From: Eutrigla gurnardus
Lineage: Eukaryota; Chordata; Actinopteri; Perciformes; Triglidae
Direction of reading: 5' to 3'
DNA length: 64,000 nucleotides
Assembly: GCA_963514095.1 (NCBI GenBank)
Contig: OY741284.1
Coordinates: 7,978,016 to 8,042,015, forward strand
The notes beneath the pieces are model-generated. The model was given only the letters and a program-made list of their open reading frames with translations. It searched no databases and was not told where the DNA came from. Within the stretch, counting starts at the first letter, position 1. Each line of letters opens with the position of its first letter. Both the position numbers and the translations under genes were made by a program. This document shows, piece by piece, positions 34,524-44,164 of the stretch.

Positions 34524-35366
34524 GGTTAGATATGTCATGGTAGTGCAGGAATTTAAATTGACACACAATCTTTCATCTCTCATTTGTGAGTGAACTATTT
34601 ATTATTCATATGTCTGTGTTCATGTAATCACATCTCACAAATGCACCTGATTTAAACTGGAAAGGCACACAGACATGCATGTTCCCCATGGAGTAGGCCA
34701 ATATTGATTTTTTTTTCTTTTTGGTTTCTACGAAATACAATTGCTTTATCCAATTTAAGAGAAGCCACCACTTTCATCCACTTTCTCTCATCAAGATGTC
34801 TTTTCATGAGATTAGCTGAATGATTTAATTTGAATCTTTGCTCCGAGCTGAAAAAAAACATTACAATGAAATGATTCTCTCTGTTATCATCTTGAGGTAG
34901 AATGCTCTAATTGGACCCAAAAAGCTAAGTATTTGAGTCACTATAGTAACGAGCCAAGCAGTTTGTTCTCTGGCCTGACTTCACATTGTTAGACGCCGCT
35001 CAGCGAGCTTGATTTAACTGAGTGGGTTGAACTCACGGCTCGCTCCCACTCTTCAGAGGAAAATTGGGTTCGTCGGAGTCTCCGAAGAATTTGCTTTTTC
35101 CATCGCAGGTTAACAGCCTTCCCAGCTGTGGAGCAGCAGATCCCATTAACCAGACTGAGCACTTCAAACGCTGACTCCACTATACAGCCATGTATTCACT
35201 GTGGGCTGTGTGATGAGCCCAGCAAAGACTCCAGGAATAATGAGGATTATTAATTAAAGGATAGTGTCAAAAATCATCTTTGCTTTTTTTCCCCTGTCTC
35301 TTCCAGAGAAATGCATGCTGGGAACTGATTCGCTACCCAGGATGGTGTCAGGAGAGAGCTGGGCTT

Positions 35367-35494
35367 GATAATAAATCAAGTAAGAAGTAGGGTCTGACTT
35401 CTTTTTGCAACCAGAGGGGTCGCCCCCTGATGGCCACTAAAGAGAATGCAAGTTGGAGGCATTTCAGCGTTGGTTTGTGGAGGTTGCCGCCTGG
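35367..35494 (-). repeat. Dispersed repeat R1, copy C (one end only)
   Basis: It contains 'gataataaatcaag', 'ctgacttctttttgcaacca', 'ggtcgccccctgatggcc' and ends with 'aggttgccgcctgg', which is the reverse complement of the first bases of copy F. Only this end of R1 is present. Confidence 0.7.
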
Positions 35495-35639
35495 TTTAGG
35501 ATGGGAATAGATCCTTCTATTGGCAAACATGGGCAAGGGATGATTTAACCATCTTAAAGAAATTATTGTTATTTACGGAAGAGAAAAGAAACCTGGAACG
35601 TTCAGAAAATATATATCATAAGTACACCTGGCTTCTGCC

Positions 35640-35880
35640 AACCAGTCAAGTTGCAGTTTGCATCCATGTCCTTACTACATCATTTTATCCTATTAGACAT
35701 TCATGTGAAATTGTCATAATTAGCACATGCATTCTTGAGTTATAGCCACATGCATTTATTGTGAGGACATTTCACCAGCATCTAATTCACTTTGAGTCCA
35801 AGTGTCAAACTGAAGAAATGTCTTCCACGCATCGCTGCAGGCGGAAAACCCGGCAAACATAATGACCTCAAGGCATTCAC
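35640..35880 (+). repeat. Dispersed repeat fragment (gagtccaagtg / cataatgacc type)
   Basis: The wording 'gttatagccacatgcattta', 'ttgtgaggacatttcacc', 'ctttgagtccaagtgtc', 'aactgaagaaatgtc' and 'ggcaaacataatgacc' matches a common fish interspersed repeat. It is diverged, the ends are approximate and the class is not known to me. Confidence 0.4.
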
Positions 35881-36474
35881 ATTTCAAAGTAAAGCATTAA
35901 GGAGCTGAAACACTGATGTGTTCCTTAAAATCAATCGAAATGGTTACATTTTACAGACGTGCAGGGATAATAAAGTTACACTGGGACAAACTGGAGGCTG
36001 CTCTTTCTCAACCTGCTGCAGCGTCACCACACAGCCGGACTGTGGACGTGCAGGATCTCTGCCATCAGGAGCCACTAAGCCCTCCGGCACATCCGTCACA
36101 TAAAGGGACTGGTCTGTGTGCTGCAGAGCCCCGGACTCTGACGTCATTATACAGATGTGCGGTGGGCATGGCTTACCGCTCCGACGTGCTCATTGGCTGC
36201 AGCCTCTCAATCCTCCGATCGACACAACTCTTTGTCTTTTGGCGTTTTCCAACGCCGTAAAAGCATCGCAGACGATGACCTGCACTTGAGTCGAGACACC
36301 AGAGCTGCTGAAGAATGCTTTTCAATTCATTAAAAAGGGTTATTGTTGAACAAATTAAACCGCCATTTGAATTTCTCATCAAAGTATTAAAATAAAGAAC
36401 ACTTGGAATTAATATTTCAGTCCTACTGAGGCCATTTGTGCAAACGCAGTGTGTTCATCAAACCAACACCTGAA

Positions 36475-36476
<2 letters not shown>

Positions 36477-36507
<31 letters not shown>
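36477..36507. repeat. (TG)n microsatellite
   Basis: A pure TG run of about 31 bases. Confidence 0.96.
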
Positions 36508-36509
<2 letters not shown>

Positions 36510-36722
36510 CTCATGCATGTCTCCTCACACGCCTCCCTCCCTCCGTTTAAATCCCTTAAGAAGAAATATCCACACACTCTTTTTTTTTCATCAATCAAAG
36601 AGCTCAAACAAATTGATTTTTGGTTTGAAAGGTTGTGTTTGATCAGCCCGTGTTCCTAATCTACGACGGATGCATCAGATAGAAGTGGTGCTGATACGTG
36701 GATGGAGGGGATTTGAGAAGCA

Positions 36723-36723
<1 letters not shown>

Positions 36724-36758
<35 letters not shown>

Positions 36759-36770
36759 TGTGTGTGTGTG
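36724..36770. repeat. (TG)n microsatellite with GA interruption
   Basis: A TG run of about 47 bases with a single 'ga' break at about 36756. Confidence 0.96.
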
Positions 36771-36994
36771 GGAGGGCTTCCTGCGGAGGAAAGCTAATAT
36801 GCATTTAGGTAGGGATGTGTGATGCTGCTCTGAGAGGTCTTGTAAAGGAGAGATAATTCCCCTTAAGCAGAGATTCCCCCTTAAACCCCCATAAAACACT
36901 TGTGAGGAGTGTAAGGCCACACACAGGACTGTGGGCTGTGGATGTCTATTTAAATACATATGTAAATCACACATTTTCCTTCACCCTGTGTCTG

Positions 36995-37017
36995 CGTGTG
37001 TGTGTGTGTGTGTGTGT
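36995..37017. repeat. (TG)n microsatellite
   Basis: A TG run of 23 bases. It is the third TG tract in 540 bp, all on the same strand. Confidence 0.94.
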
Positions 37018-37065
37018 AGCACACGCATTGTGAACTTGTGACGGATTACTTTGCTGCGAGCTCGT

Positions 37066-37221
37066 ATGGCCAAACAAGCACTTAAACTGCAAATGAGCTG
37101 CGAACAAGGAGCAAGACACGCGGGGAAGAGGATGTGGCCGCAGCTTTTTGTGAGACGCTGCGAGGAAGCAACGAGAGACGGACTGGCTCAACGTAAGTGG
37201 CGCTTTTGCAGCTTTGAATAA
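37066..37221 (+). CDS. Small ORF, 51 codons, crossing a strong donor-like site
   Basis: ATG at 37066 opens a frame of 51 codons ending in TAA (37219-37221). A strong donor-like CAAC|GTAAGT sits at 37189-37198, so the same ATG could instead belong to a first exon ending at 37192. The peptide is basic, begins MAKQALKLQM and matches nothing I know. Conservation is unknown. A chance ORF of this length is common. Confidence 0.15.
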   Translation: MAKQALKLQMSCEQGARHAGKRMWPQLFVRRCEEATRDGLAQRKWRFCSFE

Positions 37222-37330
37222 ATCATTTGATGTTTGAGGAATGCAAATCACGCCGCGCCAATAACGTCGCTGGAACAAGGAACTTTTTGGGAGCACAACA
37301 GAGAAGTATGACTCTAATTAAAAACATGAA

Positions 37331-37463
37331 AGAGCCAGGTCCAGGACTGCACGAGGGCAGACTGTCAGACCCTGCTGCTGTAAAATAAGAGGTCTCCAAA
37401 AGGATGTCTGGTGCTCAGAAACACTACCGCCTTTGTCCACAGGGACCGCCAAAATCAACAAGT
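37331..37463 (+). pseudogene. Transposable-element ORF fragment, copy 2
   Basis: Diverged partner of 7713-7925. It shares 'cagaccctgctgctgtaaaa' and, after a spacer, 'ctttgtccacagggaccgcc'. It is shorter, with a more degraded frame. There is no associated polymerase or transposase. Confidence 0.4.
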
Positions 37464-37479
37464 TCCTCATGGGAGCTTT

Positions 37480-39230
37480 AGAACAAACCTTAGGTAAGAT
37501 GAGGAAGTCCCTCTGCTTTAATTGAAATAATTATGCTCATCGAAGGCTACAGCTATGGGAACTAATCATCATTTCTATCACTTATGAATCTGTTAATTAT
37601 TCTATTAGCTGATAGATCATTTGGTCTGTAACATAGTCAAATAGTGAAAAATGCCCCATTACAACTGACAGCTTCAAATAGCTTGTTGTGTTCAGCAAAC
37701 ACTCCAAAACCCAAATGTGCTTAATCTGCAATAACGAGATGAATTAATGATGCACCCGGTGATAATACAATTTCTGCAGATCAACCAGACAATTAATCAA
37801 CTTTAGCACTAAGTGGAATCTCTACTCATATGATTTAATAGGTGCAACATTGACGGGTCTTCATGACACGGATCATGATATGCGATAAAAATAGATCAAC
37901 AACACGCAGCAGTGATTTAATGACTCGGTGCCGCTCACAGCGCAGCGCTGCCCTGCTTCGGCTGCACATCTGATATGCGGCGCGTGATGAATCACCACGG
38001 AGACGGCGGGATCGAGGGAGATGGTGGCATGTTGGAATTAGCATGCTCCGTTGTCACCACGCAGTGTCAGACGCACACTCCTTAACAAGCTGACTAGAGA
38101 CATGCCGGAGCAGTGTTGTCATGTTACCGCGGTTACGTGTCATATTATGGATCTCCCCATAGAGACGCCGCTGTCATCTGAAGCAAGTGGCGCTCATCCT
38201 CTGGAGTGTGGGAGTCAGATTACAGAGGAGGCGAGGATGTACGAGCGTCGAGAATAAGCTGCGAGGAAATAGCACGTTTTTGAGGACAAAGTCGTTGAAG
38301 GAAAGTTGTGTGAGCGTTGAGCTCGCCCTGGAAGTTTTTCCCTTTCTTATTCTCCATGCAGCTGTGTGTGATAGCTCCGTCTCTGAAGGGCCCCTCGAGG
38401 GTCAACAACACTGCCACCTTCCATTATCCGACACGTCGCTGCCTAATTGGGTCTCCCTCTCCTGCCGCACTCACCGAATTCCAGCGGCTGTTATGAGCAT
38501 CAAGACTGTAAAAAATGTAAATGCAAATTAGTCCTATAAATCCTGTAACTACTCCATCCTTACAAATATAATACTCACTTCTTTTAATTACTCTCAGAAA
38601 AAAAATGAGCTTTTGATTGCTATTGCTTTCCCTGACAATTAGTCTGCACCCGACGCCGCCTGAACATCTAGCGTATTTACTGGCCGTCCACCAGCCGGAG
38701 GAGCTCATACAGTGACATGAATCTGCAGGTGTGAAGGTAAAGGTCGTGCATCCCTCCCTGCACGCTTCTTGGAATCTTCTTGCTCTGAAGCGGAGCAGCA
38801 GCAGCGGCGGAGGGATATTGATCGTGTCAATCATGTGTGGGCAGAAGGCCTTAATGGACGCTTCCCCAGTCCTGTCACTGCCCAAACATTAGAGAGCCAT
38901 CGTCAAGGGAACATCAGCAGTCAATAGCATGTGACTCAAGGAATAACATTCTGGTGGAGCGGAGGAAAAGGAGGAGGGCAGGTTTTCAGCAAAGCTTCAC
39001 GAAGCCTGGCATAATAATTGCATTTTTAATAATCCAATACGATAAATAGTTCTACTTTCTCTGACTAAAACCTGCTGTGTTTTTAATAAATATGGTTGCA
39101 AAAGGCCTAATAACTGTGAAGAATGTCCTGAGGCGTTACAGCCGGAGAGCAGGAGGAGGATGCTGGCATGGTTACGGAGAGAAGTATAGCTTTTGCTGCA
39201 TATGCAGGTTTGTAAAAACACAGTTCAGCA
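37480..39230. other. Unannotated sequence
   Basis: No supportable gene. The 153-residue minus-strand frame at 38424-38885 has mixed composition with no recognised domain and no splice context that I trust. Confidence 0.45.
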
Positions 39231-39234
39231 ACTG

Positions 39235-39321
<87 letters not shown>
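39235..39321. repeat. Long (CA)n microsatellite with AAA interruption
   Basis: About 87 bases of CA repeat with one 'caaac' break near 39288. Spurious Cys-Val and Thr-His frames arise here on both strands. Confidence 0.97.
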
Positions 39322-39324
<3 letters not shown>

Positions 39325-39780
39325 TCAGACCTCGTACATCAGCGGCCTCAAATAGCAGTGACACAGCAGGTAAGTGTTTACATTTTGTGGGTAATGAACT
39401 GCATGCTGATCCGGTGATGCTTCATGCGAAAGCAAATCATTAGAAAATCTAATTTCTGCACTTAGATTTTGCTTTTAAAGAACATTTCACTTTTGGAAAC
39501 ATAAACAGCGTTAAGTTGACAAGAAGTAAACATGGACGCCAGCTGTTGCCTAGAAATGCCATTTGGTTGAAGCGGTCTATTTCACATGAAATGGACCAGA
39601 AGATGTCATCTTGTCTCAGAGTATTGAACAGCACTATTTTTCTCTTTCCTCTAAACTCTGTTGGTTTGGTGAAGCTGCAGCAGTTAACCCACTTTTATGG
39701 GAACGTTCAAACGTTATTAACATGTAGGACGGCTACATGATGACACTGATGTTGTGTGGACTATTTTAGTGTTTTTACAT
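39325..39780. other. Unannotated sequence
   Basis: A donor-like cagcag|gtaagt lies at 39365-39376, but no open exon with an acceptor precedes it because the microsatellite intervenes. Nothing else is seen. Confidence 0.45.
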
Positions 39781-39783
39781 GAA

Positions 39784-40060
39784 TTTAAAGCTACTCCGTG
39801 CAGTTTTTTTTTTCACCACTAGCAACACTACGGGTACATGTGGGCCGCACTGTTCCAGGAAATACACTGAAGAAGAAAAATACAAACTTGCAAACGTGGA
39901 AGCAAACAAGGCAGATCTCAAAACGTTTCTCAGGTAAACGCTGCTAGCTCTGTCACGCTGTTAGCACCGTTAGCTACCAGCTGCCGGCTCAGCTGTCGCC
40001 ATGTGGAGGCAATCCCGCAATCATAGAAACGCTCCGAATTCCACATGGAGCTCCTTTAAA
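39784..40060 (-). mobile_element. 277-bp MITE with TTTAAAG inverted ends (R2, complete copy)
   Basis: The left end reads TTTAAAGCTACTCCGTGCAG. The reverse complement of the right end reads TTTAAAGGAGCTCCATGTGG, an imperfect inverted pair. The interior, reverse-complemented, matches 50777-51005 over ordered words including 'ctccacatggc(g/a)acagctg', 'gccggc' and 'gacagagct'. There is no ORF. The TTAA within the ends hints at a TTAA-targeting transposase, as for the element at 11681. Confidence 0.6.
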
Positions 40061-40064
40061 GACC

Positions 40065-42280
40065 CGCACAATGCTTTTTGGTGAGTAACAGAACTGCAAC
40101 ATTTTTACATTTAAGGCATTTCCACATAAAGCTTGTGACTGGTGCAACTTTAAAGAAAACATGTCCTCCACATCCCTTTATCCTTCCACTTTAACTCGCT
40201 CCCCGACACCTCCTCCGACTCCATCTTTCATGTTCCAGTCCTTTGGGTCCGCACACTTTTGTCTCATGTGCTCATTTTAAAGCTCTGACTCATGCAGTCT
40301 CTTTCGGCTTTGCTGTGCGATTTTTCTTCCGAGCGATGGATGGATGATGAAATCCAAGGGACCATTATTTTCCTCTTTTTGATCCGCAAGATTTCAAGGC
40401 AGCTTGTGTAAGACATCAGCACCAGGAGAAAGAACGGAGGAGATTGATTCATTTGACTTACTGGGGCAGTCTATAACTCATTGTATTGCTTTACCCCCCT
40501 CTGGGAAATCCCAAGTCCTCTTTACAGGCAAGTTGTTTTCAACAAAGCCTTATAGGAAGCTGACACAGCCTTTGACATTTTTTTTTCTCTCCTTGGAAGT
40601 TATTATCAAAGAGGATTCTGTCAGTTGGTTGTCATTTGAAATCTCATACAGTGGAGACAAAGACAGGAAACGGGGATCCCAGCTCCTCTCAGGAGTTTCA
40701 CTGTTGAGGTCGACTGACCTCTTGATCCCACTCCAGACGCCAAAGAAGAGCCTCATGGGAAATTCAGTGTGATTGGAAAGTGATGCTTTTTCCACAAACG
40801 TCTTGTTAAGTACGACCAAAAGTGGCAGAAAAGCTGCACATTTGTTTTGGTGATCCAGCAAATGATGGGTATTATAATCCAGTGAGCAAAACAATATATT
40901 CCACAGAAACAAAATGCTTTTTTTGCTCCCACAGAGAAAGCCCTTAATATCAAAATCACACTTTTCTTCCTACTCTGCCACATCATACCTCACACTGTAT
41001 ATTTAGCTCTCTCAACACTGCCACCGGTGACAGTTATTGGTTCGCTCATACATAAAATAACACGGGCAGAGCCGATTCCAGGACGCACTCAGAGAGCCTG
41101 TCGGGAATGTAATCAAACCCGGAGCGGAGGCGACGCCGGTTCTCAATCATCCCCCGGGCGGACTGACGTTGCAGTGCGAACGCGCGTCGCCGCCGTGCTC
41201 AGCGGCTCAAAAAGAAAACACGCTGATTCGGGTATATTAACTGTCAATCGTCATTTCCAGCGCAGTTATTCGTGTGAATACGCTGACTGCTTTTCTCTGG
41301 CACAAGAAGGCGAGGAAGTGAAAACTCTGGCATGACAAGCTTTTGACTCCTCCGCTGCTCTGCGCACATAAATCTCTTCATAGATCAGTAACTAACCTCT
41401 TTAGGAAGCTGTTGTATACGGCTTTAATAACAAGGCATGAATATGTAATATGTTAACACGAGAGATAAACGCGTTCAAGTGTCCATAAGCAACACTCCCA
41501 CTTGAAGCTGCTATTTTGACGTTGGTGCGTGATAAAAATAAATAACGGCTGAGTCACAAAATGAAGAGCTTCGATGTGATATCGCCCACATCTCTCATTC
41601 TCGGGAGTTGGCACTGCAGTCTTATCAGGATGTCCTGGAGCTTTTTTTTTTTGGTTCTTTCTTGGATGAGTGAATAGCTTAGTAACCACAGAGACATCCA
41701 CATTTGCATGACCTTGGATGCGATCTTTAAGTTAAGAGTTATTGTATTCTCCAAAAAATGATTTCGTTAACTGTGAGGAGAATCTGCAAACTGCATCAAC
41801 AGCTTATCATGAAAAAGCTGATTTACGTCACTTGTTTTTTCCGAACAATAAGATGCAGTGAGTCAGTTTAAAACAAGATGTAATTGGTGGAACATTCGCG
41901 TTTTTTGCATGCATTACGCCTTGAAAGCACAACAAGAACACAGCAGAGAGCGGTGGATTGTTTCCCCCAGTTTGCATCTCTTCGGAGACATTTACATACA
42001 TTTACATCACAAAAATCAGCCTCATGGCTCTGGGGACCACTTTGCTCCAGACGGAGAAATCTCAAATAACGTGGGATGGATCTTCTATGGATATTCAGGG
42101 TCCCCTGAGGCTGCATTCTGAAGGGATTTGATGTTGTCTAGCACCACCAGTAGGCTACTCGATGTATCGACACTGGATTTCTTAAAGGCATTGGTTTTCA
42201 GATGATGCGTTATTATGATTTGGTTTGATCCCCTGACTTTTTATCACATACTCAAACATGCATTTCAATTGCCTCTAAAT
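40065..42280. other. Unannotated sequence
   Basis: It holds a CpG-rich patch at 41090-41220 (gcgaacgcgcgtcgccgcc) with no convincing ORF, and a T11 tract near 41642. No gene is supportable. Confidence 0.45.
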
Positions 42281-42284
42281 GGCT

Positions 42285-42480
42285 CTCAACATGGCGGCGG
42301 CTCACACAACAGTGCAAACAGTGAAAGTGTTGGCAGAGCTAACAGTTGGGCAATGCTCTGAATGTTAAATACAGCTGTGAATTTATGACAAAATACTAAT
42401 TCAATTCTCGTAGACAAGATGGCAGTTTACCCAGCAGCCTCTGGGGGATTCTGCTGCAGTGGAACGGACTGGGATGGCGC
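42285..42480 (+). repeat. R2-related fragment (uncertain)
   Basis: The words 'acaacagtgcaaacagtgaa' and 'gttggcagagctaacag' echo the R2 interior (see 28592-28690). Similarity is limited and the ends are not visible. Confidence 0.3.
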
Positions 42481-42692
42481 TTTAAACACACTATGATGCC
42501 TAAAAAAATAGACCCTCCCTCCACCCTACACCAACATTCACAGACGTTACACACAGAAAGCTACCCTTCTCTACAACAACGCTATATCAATATCCAAAAG
42601 ACTCTTCCTGTGTCGGCTCTGGGAGCATCTGTAGTGATGTGGGCTGGCTGACGGGTTAACAGCAGTCACTTCCAGGTTTAATGAGCACTTAT

Positions 42693-42716
42693 ACACACAC
42701 ACACACACACACACAC
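42693..42716. repeat. (CA)n microsatellite
   Basis: A pure CA/AC run of about 24 bases. Confidence 0.95.
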
Positions 42717-43059
42717 TGCTGTCAGCCCACAGAGCTCTGAGTGGGAGGCTGATGCCTCTTAAATGGAGTCCAGAGCAAAGTTGCGCAGAGCGACTGTCTG
42801 CGCTTGCATGTCCACAGTTTTATTGACACTAATCAATGTTAATGTGGATCTAAGGGGCTGTCAGACATGACGGGGTCTTTTCACAAGCAATGTTAGTCTC
42901 AAACATACAGCCGATCATCAACTCCCCAGAGTTTGATTTCTCGATGTGTAAACTACAACTGTAATCAGAGGCGTTGGCAAGAAACACCTACGCAAACTAC
43001 TCATACTTCGTTTGACTACAGGCATTTATTCTATTACAATTAGTCATCGATCGTATATA

Positions 43060-44162
43060 CACGATATTGCCAAACGTATTCGCTCACCTGCCTTGACTGA
43101 CATATGAACTTAAGTGACATCCCATTCTTAATCCATAGGGTTTAATATGACGTCGGTCCACCCTTTGCAGCTATAACAGCTTCAACTCTTCTGGAAGGCT
43201 TTCCACAAGGTTTAGGAGTGTGTTTATGGGACTTTTTGACCTTTCTTCCAGAAGTGTATTAGTGAGGTCACACACTGATGTTGGACGGGAAGGCCTGGCT
43301 CTCAGTCTCCACTCTAATTCATCCCAAAGGTGTTCTATGGGGTTGAGGTCAGGACTCTGTGCAGTCAAGTTCATCCACACCAAACTCTCTCCTCCATGTC
43401 TTTATGGACCTTGCTTTGTGCACTGGTGCACAGTCATGTTGGAACAGGAAGGGGTCATCCCCAAACTGTTCCAACAAAGTTGGGAGCATGAAATTGTCCA
43501 ACATCTCTCTTGTATGCTGAAGCATTTAGAGTTCCTTTCAAGGAACTAAGGGGCCAAGCCCAGCTCCTGAAAGACAGCCCCACACCATAATAGAGAACGC
43601 GTCTCCACTGCTGTAGAGTCCAGTGGCGGCCTACTTTACACCACTGCATCCCACGCTTTGCATTGCACTTGCTGATGTATGGCTTGGATGCAGCTGATCG
43701 CCATGGAAACCCATTCCATGAAGCTCTCGACACTGTTCTTGAGCTGATCTGAAGGCCACATGAAGTTTGGAGGTCTGTAGGGATTGACTCTTCAGAAAGT
43801 TGGTGAACTCTGTGCACTATGTGCCTCAGCATCTGCTGACCCTGCTCTGTCATTTTAGGTGGCCTTACACTTCTTGGCTGAGTTGCTGTCGTTCCCAATC
43901 GCTTCCACTTTGTTATAATACCACTGTGTGACAGTTGACTGTGGAATATTTAGGAGTGGGGAAATATCACGACTGGACTTGATGCACAGGTGGCATCCTA
44001 TCACGGTCCCACGCTGGAATTAACCGAGCTCCTGAGAGCGACCCATTCTTGTAGACTGCATGCCTAGGTGTTTGCGTTTATACACCTGAGGCCACGGAAG
44101 TGATTGGAACACCTGATCTCAATTATTTGGATGGGTGAGTGAATACTTTTGGCAATATAGTG
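43060..44162 (-). mobile_element. Tc1/mariner element, inactive, internally deleted
   Basis: The element is bounded by a TA target duplication (43058-43059 and 44163-44164). The left end reads CACGATATTGCC and the reverse complement of the right end reads CACTATATTGCC. The inverted similarity continues through 'aaa(c/a)gtattc(g/a)ctcacc'. This end type and the interior wording are typical of a Tc1-like group very abundant in fish. At 1103 bp it is shorter than the usual length, largely because of an internal deletion. It carries the transposase relic described next. Confidence 0.93.
43171..44046 (-). pseudogene. Tc1-like transposase pseudogene
   Basis: Read on the minus strand from ATG at 44046 (start MGRSQEL). 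A Tc1 transposase has N-terminal paired helix-turn-helix DNA-binding domains followed by a DDE/D catalytic domain, and cuts and pastes the element at TA sites. Here codon 9 is a TAA stop (44022-44020). A small insertion near 43925-43930 and a one-base loss near 43540 shift the frame. At about 43590 the segment WRRVL joins abruptly to the later part, removing roughly 50 residues that should hold the first catalytic aspartate. The C-terminal part is readable: QSPDLNPIEHLWDELEWRL (about 43320-43380) contains the DLNPIEHLWDE signature with the last catalytic Asp/Glu. The gene cannot make active enzyme. Confidence 0.93.
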
Positions 44163-44164
44163 TA

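Larger units (their letters stand above)
34525..36475. other. Unannotated sequence with repeat fragments
   Basis: Apart from the repeat fragments at 35367-35494 and 35640-35880 there is nothing I can assign. Frames are short. Confidence 0.45.

Noticed and set aside
38424..38885. 153-residue minus-strand open frame
   Set aside because: Mixed composition, no known motif, and third positions not biased.
39193..39417. Exon ending at cagcag|gtaagt near 39370
   Set aside because: The upstream sequence is a long CA microsatellite. Two frames hit a stop or pass through the repeat, and no credible coding acceptor exists.
43703..43712. X-box-like ccatggaaac words here and near 58420
   Set aside because: The first is part of the Tc1 coding remnant. 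The second lacks the left half-site. Neither is specific.
43455..43898. 147-residue frame as a functional Tc1 transposase
   Set aside because: It is an interior piece of a broken gene: stop at codon 9, frame shifts and loss of the catalytic core segment.
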